Below, one piece after another: positions 1-8,016 of a stretch of 64,000 bases of DNA; within the stretch, counting starts at the first letter, position 1, and the number at the start of each line of letters is the position of its first letter. This stretch comes from Rhodospirillales bacterium 24-66-33 (GTDB taxonomy: Bacteria > Pseudomonadota > Alphaproteobacteria > Reyranellales > Reyranellaceae), in the NCBI GenBank assembly GCA_002281855.1, contig NCHQ01000011.1, positions 83,824 through 147,823 on the forward strand, written 5' to 3'. The notes below the pieces were generated by a model. That model was not told the origin of the DNA and made no database searches. It worked only from the letters and a program-made list of their open reading frames with translations. The position numbers were made by a program, and so were the translations under genes.

Positions 1-57
1 GGTGAAGACCACCGGCTCGGTGTGCGGCGGCGGCGTCAGGGTCTTGTCGGTGCTCAT
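1..57 (-). CDS. Alkylhydroperoxidase domain protein, N-terminal fragment
   Basis: Only the first 19 codons lie in the window; the gene runs off the left edge. The visible N-terminus (MSTDKTLTPP...) is proline-rich. Its ATG at 57 overlaps the TGA of the upstream CMD-domain gene in an ATGA junction, so the two are probably translationally coupled. The family call rests on context. The gene order binding protein, permeases, ATPase, luciferase-like monooxygenase, CMD protein matches a conserved cluster (KPN_01858/Avi_7170/Avi_7169 families) in which the next gene is an AhpD-like peroxidase-domain protein. Too little sequence is present to confirm the fold. Confidence 0.5.
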   Translation of the reverse strand, partial: MSTDKTLTPPPHTEPVVFT

Positions 58-629
58 AGGGTGCTCGCGAGGACGCCCAGGCCGGACACGACCCGGATCT
101 GGTAGGACAGGAAGGAGACGAGCTGGGAGACCGTCACGATGTCGTCGGTCGACCAGCCGGCGTCGAGCAGCGACTGCAGCGACGCCGCCGATGCATCGCG
201 CGGATGGAACACCAGCATGTGCGTGTGCTTGAAGGCGGCGGCAAGGCGCGGGCCGAGGGCTGCCCGTCCGGCGTCGCTCACCTTCCAGGTCGGTCCCGGC
301 GCATCCTCGACCGAAAGCGGTCCTTTGGGAAAGTGCCCGTAAGGTCCCTTGGTCTTCGCGGCTGCTGCTTCCGCGGCGATGGCGCTGTGCAAGGCAGCCG
401 GCAGCTTGGCGGCATAGAAGGCATCCGTCTTGGGCTCGCCGTGAAGGCTAGCCACGAAGGACGCGATGGCATGGCGCTCGTCGGCGCTGACGCCGCCCAG
501 TTCCTTGGGCTCGAAGAGTGAGGTGTAACTCGCCTGCGCGTGCTTGCGCGCCTCGGAGCGCTGGGCGCGGATCGCGTCCAGCTTGGAGCCCGGCGCGATT
601 CCCACCAGGCTGTCGATCACATCGGTCAT
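54..629 (-). CDS. CMD domain protein, Avi_7170-like
   Basis: A 191-residue protein resembling the carboxymuconolactone-decarboxylase/AhpD superfamily branch that travels with KPN_01858-type luciferase-like monooxygenases. The middle and C-terminal part is largely helical, with a segment VSQLVSFLSYQIRVVSGL typical of these proteins. No CxxC redox pair of classical AhpD is visible, so peroxidase activity cannot be assumed. Start and stop overlap both neighbours by 4 bases (ATGA at 626-629 and 54-57), placing it firmly in the operon. The role is unknown; a partner or accessory of the oxidoreductase next to it is an inference. Confidence 0.75.
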   Translation of the reverse strand: MTDVIDSLVGIAPGSKLDAIRAQRSEARKHAQASYTSLFEPKELGGVSADERHAIASFVASLHGEPKTDAFYAAKLPAALHSAIAAEAAAAKTKGPYGHFPKGPLSVEDAPGPTWKVSDAGRAALGPRLAAAFKHTHMLVFHPRDASAASLQSLLDAGWSTDDIVTVSQLVSFLSYQIRVVSGLGVLASTL

Positions 630-1660
630 GCGACTTGTCTCGTCCCCGCTTTGACTTCCGGCGCCCAGCCCAATGCGGGCGCCACCTTTCCGGCGAACAG
701 CTCGATCGAGCGCAGGATATACGGGTGCGGCGGATCGATCGAGTGAACCTGCATCGTGAGATCGGTCGAACGCTGCAGGGTCGAATCGGCCTGCAACGAG
801 GCGATCACCTCGTCGGGTGTGCCGATATGAACATCCATGGCCCTGATCAGGTCGCCGACCAGGCTCCCCGAGCTGAAGTTACCGGTGGCTGCCAGCCGAT
901 GGCGCATGCGCGACAGGCCGGCCTCCGCCAGGCGCATCGCCTCGTTGCGGTCGTCCGCCACGAAGATGGTGCGCGAGGCCAGGATGCGCGGCTCGACGCC
1001 CTTGGGCAGCGCCTCGAGATAGGCGTCGAGCATCGGGTTCTGGATGTCGGCCAGCGAGGCCTGCGGCGCTTCGGGAGAGCGCGGCTGGGTGCGCGACAGC
1101 ATCAGCCCGTCGCCCGCCAGGCCGGCGCGGCGCGCGCCCGACACGGTGAAGGTCGCCTGCCAGATGCGGTCGACCAGGCTCGGGCTCGACGGATAGAGCT
1201 TGTCGCCGCCGGGCAGCGTGCCGCCCGACCACGCGGTCTTGAGCAGGGCGAGATTGTTGTCGAACAGCGCGTGCCGCTGGTCGCTTTCGAGGCCGAAGGC
1301 GGTGAAGGCCGAGAGGTTGCCGCCCGGTCCGACGCCGACTTCGAGGCGGCCCTCGCTCACCAGGTCGGTGACGGCGGCATCCTCGGCGACGCGGATCGGC
1401 AGTTCCAGCGGCAGGGTGACGATGCCGGTGCCGAGCCGGATGCGTGACGTATGGGCCGCGGCGTGCGCCAGGAACACGAAGGGGGCAGGCAGGCCGCCCT
1501 CACCTTCATGAAAATGGTGCTGGGCGATCCACGCCGAGTCGAAGCCGCATTTCTCGGCCTGCACGATCTGCTGGGTGGCCAGCCGGTAGCGCTCGGCCGC
1601 GTCCACCTGGTCGAGCAGGCGGGTGAAGAAGCCGAGGCGCTTGATGGGAAACGTGGTCAT
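626..1660 (-). CDS. FMN-dependent luciferase-like monooxygenase (KPN_01858 family)
   Basis: A 344-residue bacterial-luciferase-like (LLM class) flavin monooxygenase. It starts with the usual first beta strand (KRLGFFTRL) and carries the AQHHFHEGE segment, the RIRLGTGIVTLPLELPIRVAEDAA strand-helix region and GRLEVGVGPGG, all landmarks of the TIM-barrel fold. Members use reduced flavin and oxygen on organic substrates; this subfamily is encoded with a peptide/opine-type ABC importer, suggesting that it acts on the imported compound. The ATG overlaps the stop of the ATPase gene (ATGA, 1657-1660). The substrate is not known. Confidence 0.88.
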   Translation of the reverse strand: MTTFPIKRLGFFTRLLDQVDAAERYRLATQQIVQAEKCGFDSAWIAQHHFHEGEGGLPAPFVFLAHAAAHTSRIRLGTGIVTLPLELPIRVAEDAAVTDLVSEGRLEVGVGPGGNLSAFTAFGLESDQRHALFDNNLALLKTAWSGGTLPGGDKLYPSSPSLVDRIWQATFTVSGARRAGLAGDGLMLSRTQPRSPEAPQASLADIQNPMLDAYLEALPKGVEPRILASRTIFVADDRNEAMRLAEAGLSRMRHRLAATGNFSSGSLVGDLIRAMDVHIGTPDEVIASLQADSTLQRSTDLTMQVHSIDPPHPYILRSIELFAGKVAPALGWAPEVKAGTRQVA

Positions 1661-3306
1661 GGGCTCAACCTTGGGGGAAGTTCGGGTGGAACGGCAAGCA
1701 CCGGCAGGCCGCGGCCGGGGATGGCGTCGATCAGCTCACGCGTATAGGCGCTGTCGGGCCGGCCGAAGACGGTCTCGATCGGACCGCCATCCACCTGCCG
1801 TCCCTTGTGCATGACCGACACGGTGTCCGAGATCTGCCGGACCACGGCGAGGTCGTGGGAGACGAACAGGTAGGTGAGGCCCAGAGTCTTCTGCAGTTCG
1901 TCGAGCAGCGACAGGATCTGCGCCTGCACCGTGACGTCGAGGGCGGAGACCGCCTCGTCGAGCACCAGCACGCGCGGGTCGAGAACCAGCGCCCGAGCGA
2001 TCGCCACGCGTTGCCGCTGGCCGCCCGACAGAGCGCGCGGATGGCGGTCGAGGAAGTTCTCGGAGAGTCCGACGCGGGCCAGCATGTCGCGCACCTTGCG
2101 GGCGCGGTCGGCGGCCGGGATCGGCTCGAAGTTGAGCAGCGGCTCTTCGACGATGCGGGCGATGGTCTGGCGTGGATCGAGCGAACCGAAGGGGTTCTGG
2201 TAGACGAGCTGGATGTGCTTGCGGAACTGCCGCAGCTTCTCGCCCTTCAGGGTCGTGAGATCGACACCGTCGACCAGGATGCGCCCGGCCGTCGGCTTGA
2301 TGAAGCCGACGACGCTGCGGATGGCCGTCGTCTTGCCCGAGCCCGATTCGCCCACGATGGCGTGGGTGGTGCCGCGCCGGACCTTGAAGGACAGGTCATC
2401 GACCGCGCGGAACGACGTGGCCTCGCCGCCGCTCACCGGGAAATCGTGCGTGAGGCCCGTCACCTCGATGGCGAAGTCCTGGCTCTCGATCCCGGGCCGC
2501 GCCGGGCGTGGTTTGCCGAGCGACGGCGCATCGGCCAGCAGGCGGCGCGTATAGGCGCTGCGCGGGGCCGCAAGCATGTCCTTCACGGGTCCCTGTTCCT
2601 GGATGCGCCCGTTCTGCAGCACTACGAGGCGATCGGCACGGTCGGCGGCGACGCCGAGATCGTGCGTCACCAGCAGGACCGCCGTGCCGCTCTCGCGGCG
2701 CAGCTCGTCGATCAGGTCGAGGATGCGCCGTTGCACCGTGACATCGAGCGCGCTGGTCGGCTCGTCGGCCACGATCAGCGCCGGATTGAGGGCGACGGCG
2801 ATGGCGATCAGCACGCGCTGCTTCATGCCGCCCGAGAGTTCGTGCGGATACTGACGCGCGCGCATCTCGGCCGGCGTCAGGCCGACCCGCTCCAGCAACT
2901 CGATCACTCGCGCGTGGATTGCCTTGCGGTCGCCGCGCTTGTGGATCTGCAGCACCTCGGCGAGCTGCGAGCCGATGGTGCGCACCGGATTGAGCGAGCT
3001 GCCGGGATCCTGCGGGATCAGGCTGACGACGGCGCCGCGGATGGAATCCAGCCGCTTCTGCGACCAGTGCGTGATGTCGGTGCCGTTGAGGCGGATGGTG
3101 CCGCTCTCGACCCGGCCGTTGCCGGCCAGCAGCCCGAGCGTTGCCTGGGCCGTCGTGGTCTTGCCGGAACCGGATTCGCCCACCAGCGCCACGACCTCGC
3201 CCGGGGCGACGCTGAAGGAGACGCCGTGCACGACGCGTTGTTCGCGGTCGCCCGTCTTGTAGGCGATCGCCAGGTCTTCGACCTGGAGGAGGGGCGTGAC
3301 GGTCAT
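1657..3306 (-). CDS. ABC transporter, fused dual ATP-binding protein (DppD-DppF type)
   Basis: A 549-residue cytoplasmic ATPase with two complete nucleotide-binding domains. Each has a Walker A GESGSGKTT, a signature motif (LSGGMKQR in the first, LSGGQRQR in the second), a Walker B aspartate (VADEPTSALD and VLDEAVSALD) and a switch histidine (THDL, SHDL). Oligopeptide importers normally use two such proteins; here they are fused, as in several family-5 importers. Start MTVTPLLQ is chosen because its ATG forms an ATGA overlap with the permease stop (3303-3306); reading frame farther upstream is antisense-like noise inside the permease genes. Confidence 0.92.
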   Translation of the reverse strand: MTVTPLLQVEDLAIAYKTGDREQRVVHGVSFSVAPGEVVALVGESGSGKTTTAQATLGLLAGNGRVESGTIRLNGTDITHWSQKRLDSIRGAVVSLIPQDPGSSLNPVRTIGSQLAEVLQIHKRGDRKAIHARVIELLERVGLTPAEMRARQYPHELSGGMKQRVLIAIAVALNPALIVADEPTSALDVTVQRRILDLIDELRRESGTAVLLVTHDLGVAADRADRLVVLQNGRIQEQGPVKDMLAAPRSAYTRRLLADAPSLGKPRPARPGIESQDFAIEVTGLTHDFPVSGGEATSFRAVDDLSFKVRRGTTHAIVGESGSGKTTAIRSVVGFIKPTAGRILVDGVDLTTLKGEKLRQFRKHIQLVYQNPFGSLDPRQTIARIVEEPLLNFEPIPAADRARKVRDMLARVGLSENFLDRHPRALSGGQRQRVAIARALVLDPRVLVLDEAVSALDVTVQAQILSLLDELQKTLGLTYLFVSHDLAVVRQISDTVSVMHKGRQVDGGPIETVFGRPDSAYTRELIDAIPGRGLPVLAVPPELPPRLSP

Positions 3307-4160
3307 GGCGCGGTCCTGCCCAGCGCCTTGCTGATGCGGTCGGCGGACAGCACGACCAGCACGACGACGAGGCCGGGCGCCGCGGTGAGCCACCAGGCGC
3401 GCGACAGGTAATTGCGGCCCTCGGCGATCAGCAGGCCCCATTCGGGCGTCGGCGGCGGTGCGCCGTAGCCCAGGAAGCCCAGCGTCGAGATGGCGAGGAT
3501 GGCCGAGCCGAACTGCAGGGCGGCCAAAGCGATCACCGAGGTCAGCGAATTGGGCAGGACATGGCGGTAGAGCACGGCCCAGAAGGTGCCGCCGCTGCCG
3601 TACGCCGCCTCGACATACTCGCTGCGCCGCACGCGCATGACCTCGGAGCGCGCCAGCCGGGCGAAGCGGGCGATCGCCACCGCGCCGACCGCGACGGCAA
3701 CGTTGATCGTACCGAAGCCCAGCAGCACGATGATGCTGAGCGACAGGAGCAGCGAGGGCACGGCGAGCATCGAATCGACCAGCCGCATGATCACCGCGTC
3801 GATCCAGCCGCCCCGCGCGCCGGCAATCAGGCCGAGCAGGGTGCCGAGGATCAATCCCACGGTGACGGCGACGAAGGCGCCGGACAGCGAGTGGCGCGCG
3901 CCATAGACAATGCGGGCATAGACGTCGCGACCCAGCCCGTCGGTCCCCAGCACATGCTCGGCGCTGGGCGGCCGGAGCTGCTCGCCCGGTACGCCTTCGG
4001 TGCCGCTGTAGCCGGTGAAAAGGGACGGCAGGGCCGCCCACGTGAGCACGATGAACACGACGGCCCAGGCGAGGGCCAATGTCACCGGCACGCGCTTGAA
4101 CCGTGTGGTCCAGCGGGCGGGAGCGTCGGCCATCGAGCCGCTTGCGGTTTCTGCGGTCAT
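3303..4160 (-). CDS. ABC transporter permease, DppC type
   Basis: A 285-residue inner-membrane permease of the dipeptide/oligopeptide/nickel family. The N-terminal helix (VTLALAWAVVFIVLTWAAL) precedes the DppC/OppC landmark HVLGTDGLGRDVYARIVYGAR. Further helices and a coupling-loop EAA-like region (SEYVEAAYGSGG) follow. It partners the DppB-type permease and the dual ATPase. The start MTAETASG at 4160 overlaps the previous gene's stop (ATGA, 4157-4160); the stop overlaps the ATPase start in the same way. Confidence 0.92.
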   Translation of the reverse strand: MTAETASGSMADAPARWTTRFKRVPVTLALAWAVVFIVLTWAALPSLFTGYSGTEGVPGEQLRPPSAEHVLGTDGLGRDVYARIVYGARHSLSGAFVAVTVGLILGTLLGLIAGARGGWIDAVIMRLVDSMLAVPSLLLSLSIIVLLGFGTINVAVAVGAVAIARFARLARSEVMRVRRSEYVEAAYGSGGTFWAVLYRHVLPNSLTSVIALAALQFGSAILAISTLGFLGYGAPPPTPEWGLLIAEGRNYLSRAWWLTAAPGLVVVLVVLSADRISKALGRTAP

Positions 4161-5101
4161 GTCGCGGCTCCCACCTTGGTGCCAAGCCGGGGGTCGAGCA
4201 CCGGATAGAGCAGGTCGACGATCAGATTGATGGTTACGAAGGCGAGGGCGGAGACCACGACGATGGCCTGCAGCACCGCCGTGTCGTGATTGCCCACGGC
4301 CTGGTAGGTGAGCCCGCCGAGGCCGCTGAGGCCAAACACCGCCTCGGTGACGACGGCACCGGCCAACAGCTCGCCGAACAGCACGCCGGCGATGGTCAGT
4401 GTCGGCATGATGGCGTTGCGCGCCACGTGCCGCCACAGGACCCAGTTGCGCGAGGCGCCCTTGGCGCGGGCGACGGCCACGAACGGCTGCGCCAGCACCT
4501 GGTCGATGTTGCGCATCAGGATCTGCGCCAGCGGGGCGGAGATCGGGATGGCGAGCGTCAGGACGGGCAGGACCAGCCGCTCGACCGGGCCGGGGCTGAT
4601 GACCGACACCAACCCGAGCTGGAAAGAGAAAACCTGGATCAGCATGATGCCGAGCCAGAAGACCGGCACGGAGATGAACAGTGACGGCAGGGCCTGCAGC
4701 CCGGCGCGCAGCCATTCCATGCCCACCATGTTCGAGACGGTGGCCAGGATGATGGTCAGGATCAGGGCTGCAACGAAGGCCAGCGACGCAAGCAGCAGGG
4801 TCGGCGGCAGGTTGGTCGCCAGCTGTTGGCTCACCGGCACGCCGGCCTGGATCGAGATGCCGAAATTGCCGGTGAGGAAGTTGCCGACGGTCGTGAAATA
4901 GCGCTCCCACAGCGGCCGGTCCGCGCCGTAGGAAGCGCGGATCTCGGCGATCTGATCGGCCGTGAGGCCCATGTCGGGGCTCATGAACTTGATCATGATC
5001 GCGTCACCCGGCAGCACCTGTAGCAGCAGGAAGGCGGCCGTGAAGGTGAGCGCCAGAACGGCCAGGGCTTGGCCGACCCGCCCCAGGAGGTAGCGCGCCA
5101 T
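4157..5101 (-). CDS. ABC transporter permease, DppB type
   Basis: A 314-residue integral membrane permease. The N-terminus MARYLLGRVGQALAVLALTF and the segment LLQVLPGDA are characteristic of DppB/OppB. The C-terminal half has the coupling-loop sequence VARAKGASRNWVLWRHVARN and the ending DLLYPVLDPR typical of this family. It lies 13 bases after the substrate-binding protein gene and overlaps the second permease by 4 bases. It forms the membrane channel of the importer with the DppC-type protein. Confidence 0.93.
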   Translation of the reverse strand: MARYLLGRVGQALAVLALTFTAAFLLLQVLPGDAIMIKFMSPDMGLTADQIAEIRASYGADRPLWERYFTTVGNFLTGNFGISIQAGVPVSQQLATNLPPTLLLASLAFVAALILTIILATVSNMVGMEWLRAGLQALPSLFISVPVFWLGIMLIQVFSFQLGLVSVISPGPVERLVLPVLTLAIPISAPLAQILMRNIDQVLAQPFVAVARAKGASRNWVLWRHVARNAIMPTLTIAGVLFGELLAGAVVTEAVFGLSGLGGLTYQAVGNHDTAVLQAIVVVSALAFVTINLIVDLLYPVLDPRLGTKVGAAT

Positions 5102-5114
5102 GACTTCCCTGCGC

Positions 5115-6752
5115 CTACTTCGCGATCCAGGTGGCGTAGAAGCTCGGGCGACCCACGGCCTCGAAGGTGAAGTCCTTGACCTTCGGTGACGCGGCGAAGG
5201 CCTGTGGCTCCTCGAAGATCGGGATCACATATCCCTGGTCGATCACATAGGCCTGCACTTCGCCCACCAGCGCGATGCGCTTCACGGGATCGGTCGCGGC
5301 GGCGATGTCCTCGAGCAGCGTGTTGAGCTTCTCGTCGACGAAGCTCTTGACCTTGTTGCTGACGCCACCCTTCTGCAGAAGGATATTGCGCGTCGTCGGA
5401 TAGTACTGGCTGCGAATCACATCGGGATCGGCGCGACCGACCATCGCCGGGGCGACGGGAGTCTTCATCGGATCGAGACTGTCGGCGACGCGGCTGCCGG
5501 CATCGCCCGCCAGCACGCTGAGCTTCACGCCGACCTTGGCCCATTGCTGCGCCACGAGCTGCAACGTCTCCTTGTTCTGCGGCTGCGGCGGCGATTCGTA
5601 GGCCTGGAGCACCAGCTCCCTGCCCTCCTTTTGGCGCAGGCCCTTCGGGCCGATCGTCCAGCCGGCTTCGTCGAGCAGCTTGGCGGCCAGTGCCGGGTCG
5701 TAGGCGAGCTTGGCCGATTGGTCGACATAGCCCTGCGCGGTCGAGGCGATGATCGATTTGGCCTGCGGATAGTTGGCCGAGAACAGCGTCGCCACGATCT
5801 CCCGGGTATTGGTCGCGTGCAGCAGCGCCTTACGCACGCGGATGTCGGAGACCAGGGGATTGTCGGGCCGGAAGACGACCGTGTTGTTCACGCCGCGCGT
5901 CGCCGGCGCGTAGATCACGAAGCCCTTCGACTGGACCTGCTTCTCGTCATAGGCCTGGACTTGGCGGATGACGTTGGCCTGACCGGCCAGCAGCGCGCCG
6001 ATGCGCACGCTGTCCTCGGGCGTCACGACGTACTTGATGCCGTCGAGGTTGGCGCGGCCCTGGTGGGCGAGCTTGGCCGGACCCCATTTGTAGTCCTTGC
6101 GCGCCTCCATCACGAGTTCGCGGCCGAGCACCTCGCTCTTAACGACGAACGGGCCCGAGCCGATGATCTTGGTGGCGTCGCCCAGCGCGTCGAACGGCAG
6201 GGCCAGCGTCTTCAGCGACACCAGCCCGGAGCCGATCACCGACGTGCCCTGCAGGAAGCCGACCGACGGCTTGTTGAAGAAGAATTTCACGGTCAGCGGA
6301 TCGACGACCTCGCTGCCCTTGTAGTTGGTGATCACCTCTGACACCGGCTGTTTCAGCGCCTTGTTGCCGAGTCCATAGGTGTCGAAGTTCTTGGCCACGG
6401 CGGCGGCGTCGAGCGGCGTGCCGTCGGAGAAGGTGACGCCCGGCCGGATCTTGAAGGTGTATTCGGTGGCGTCGGCATTGACCGTCCAGCTCTCTGCGAT
6501 CCACGGCTCGATCTCGAGCGTCTTCGGATTCTGGTAGGTGAGCTTGTCGGTGATCTGGTTGAGCACCCCGCCGTTGGGATAGAAGCCCCCGGCCGGCGGG
6601 TAGAGATTGGTGTGCGGCTGCTGCTCCAGATAGATCAGCGTGCCCCCCTTGGTGACCGCCGGCTGCGCTGCAGCACTTCCTGCGAGGACGGCGATGGACG
6701 CGAGCGACGCGAACGCGCCGGCCAGAAACCGCTGGTACTTCATCTGAATCAC
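5115..6752 (-). CDS. ABC transporter substrate-binding protein, family 5 (KPN_01854-like)
   Basis: A 545-residue periplasmic solute-binding protein of the peptide/nickel family (SBP_bac_5). A signal peptide is visible, with a hydrophobic core FASLASIAVLAGSAAA and likely cleavage at AAA-QP. Mature-protein landmarks include GGTLIYLEQQPHTNLYP, the ligand-domain segment FKIRPGVTFSDGTPLDA and VRKALLHATNT. It is first in a run of coupled genes with two permeases, a fused ATPase and a luciferase-like enzyme, so it defines the substrate of the importer. The start may be codon 1 (MIQMKY) or codon 4; the latter gives a more standard signal peptide. Confidence 0.9.
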   Translation of the reverse strand: MIQMKYQRFLAGAFASLASIAVLAGSAAAQPAVTKGGTLIYLEQQPHTNLYPPAGGFYPNGGVLNQITDKLTYQNPKTLEIEPWIAESWTVNADATEYTFKIRPGVTFSDGTPLDAAAVAKNFDTYGLGNKALKQPVSEVITNYKGSEVVDPLTVKFFFNKPSVGFLQGTSVIGSGLVSLKTLALPFDALGDATKIIGSGPFVVKSEVLGRELVMEARKDYKWGPAKLAHQGRANLDGIKYVVTPEDSVRIGALLAGQANVIRQVQAYDEKQVQSKGFVIYAPATRGVNNTVVFRPDNPLVSDIRVRKALLHATNTREIVATLFSANYPQAKSIIASTAQGYVDQSAKLAYDPALAAKLLDEAGWTIGPKGLRQKEGRELVLQAYESPPQPQNKETLQLVAQQWAKVGVKLSVLAGDAGSRVADSLDPMKTPVAPAMVGRADPDVIRSQYYPTTRNILLQKGGVSNKVKSFVDEKLNTLLEDIAAATDPVKRIALVGEVQAYVIDQGYVIPIFEEPQAFAASPKVKDFTFEAVGRPSFYATWIAK

Positions 6753-6927
6753 GACAACCCCCTCGAGCCTTTAGGGCACGGGAATCGCCATGCAGAATTT
6801 AGGCCGAATCTCGCCGTGCGAGCAGGATATATGGCCGTGGGGTTCCGGCAATTACACAGAGCAGATTGTCAAAATAGGCGGCGCGACGGAGCAGGACTTG
6901 CTGCCTGCCCCGTCGGGAGGAGGAAAA
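6753..6927. other. Intergenic region, probable promoter of the ABC/LLM operon
   Basis: These 175 bases separate two minus-strand genes. They are more AT-rich than the flanking coding sequence and should hold the promoter of the importer operon on the minus strand. No clear -35/-10 pair, operator or T-tailed hairpin could be picked out by eye. Confidence 0.35.
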
Positions 6928-7992
6928 TTATCCGCCGAGCAGAGCGGCGGACGGCGCCAGCTCCTTGCGCTCCACCTTCTTCACGATCTCGGTGAGCCTG
7001 GCATGGGTCGGCGCCTTGACGCCGATATAGTCGCCGCGCTCGGCGATGTAGCCGTTCATGAACTCGATCTCGGTGCGGCGGCCCTTGATGATGTCCTGCG
7101 CCATCGAGGGGCGCTGGATGTCGGCGCGCGGATTGGGGTTGGTATTGGAGCCGGGCCGCAGGATCGCCTCGACCTCGTCGAGGGCCGCCTTGTCGTCCTC
7201 CGACGCGCGGGCCAGCAGTTCGGGCTCGAACTTGCCGATCTTCTCGATGTGGTAGCCCAGCGCCTGGCCGACGCGCACCGCCTCGCCGCCCAGCTTGATC
7301 GAGAAGCGGCGCACCGCGTCGTTGCGGTCGCAGTCGGTGCCGGTCATGCCGGTGGCCGCCGAGACGCCGTTCTTCATGCCGTTCTGGCAGAGCTTGGACC
7401 AGCGCTCGCCCCACAGGTTGGTCGTGGTCTTCGCGCTGTCGATCATGCCGACCATCTCGCGCAGTTCCTCGACCCGCTTGGTGATGCGGCCATGGACCTC
7501 GCCGACGCGGAAGACGGTGTGCTTGTCGCCGCCCTTGGAGACGGTGCGGCGGATCTTGCCGGCTTCGTACATGTCGACCGAGATCAGCGAAGCGACCATG
7601 CCGACTGTCTTGCCCCAGCCGACGACGCCCGCGATGCGCTCCTCGTTCAGGCAGTTCTGCAGCGACACGACGTAGCCGTCCGGCGCCAGATACTGCTTGA
7701 TCAGAGCGGTCGCCCATTCAGTGTCGTAGGACTTCATCGACACGAAGGCGATGTCGATCGGCTTCTGGCGCGACAGGTCCTGCATCTCCGTGAGATGCAT
7801 GGTCTTGGCGTTGGTGACCGTGAACTTCTCTTCCGGCGTCACGCCGTCGAGCTCAAGCCCGTTCTTGCGGATGGTCTCGATGTTCTCCGGCCAGAAATCG
7901 ATCAGGGTGACGTCGAGACCCGCTTGCGCGAGATAGCCGCCGACATAGCCGCCCAGAGCTCCCGTGCCGACGACTGCGATTCTCTTGCCCAT
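6928..7992 (-). CDS. Ketopantoate reductase family oxidoreductase
   Basis: A 354-residue NAD(P)-dependent dehydrogenase of the 2-dehydropantoate 2-reductase (PanE/ApbA) family. An N-terminal Rossmann motif VVGTGALGGYVGG begins at residue 6. The C-terminal domain has the family pattern K-L-x-x-N-x-x-x-N in WSKLCQNGMKNG, where the lysine and asparagines correspond to PanE active-site residues. It is longer than a typical PanE (about 300) and lies in a catabolic-looking block with a hydrolase and flavoprotein. Oxidation or reduction of a branched 2-oxo/hydroxy acid other than ketopantoate is likely. Pantothenate synthesis is not excluded. Confidence 0.8.
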   Translation of the reverse strand: MGKRIAVVGTGALGGYVGGYLAQAGLDVTLIDFWPENIETIRKNGLELDGVTPEEKFTVTNAKTMHLTEMQDLSRQKPIDIAFVSMKSYDTEWATALIKQYLAPDGYVVSLQNCLNEERIAGVVGWGKTVGMVASLISVDMYEAGKIRRTVSKGGDKHTVFRVGEVHGRITKRVEELREMVGMIDSAKTTTNLWGERWSKLCQNGMKNGVSAATGMTGTDCDRNDAVRRFSIKLGGEAVRVGQALGYHIEKIGKFEPELLARASEDDKAALDEVEAILRPGSNTNPNPRADIQRPSMAQDIIKGRRTEIEFMNGYIAERGDYIGVKAPTHARLTEIVKKVERKELAPSAALLGG

Positions 7993-8016
7993 CCTGATCT
8001 CCCTTGAAGCTGTTCG

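Noticed and set aside
1807..3411. A 534-codon plus-strand frame opposite the ABC ATPase
   Set aside because: The minus strand carries two complete ABC ATPase motifs sets; the plus frame is antisense noise typical of high-GC DNA.
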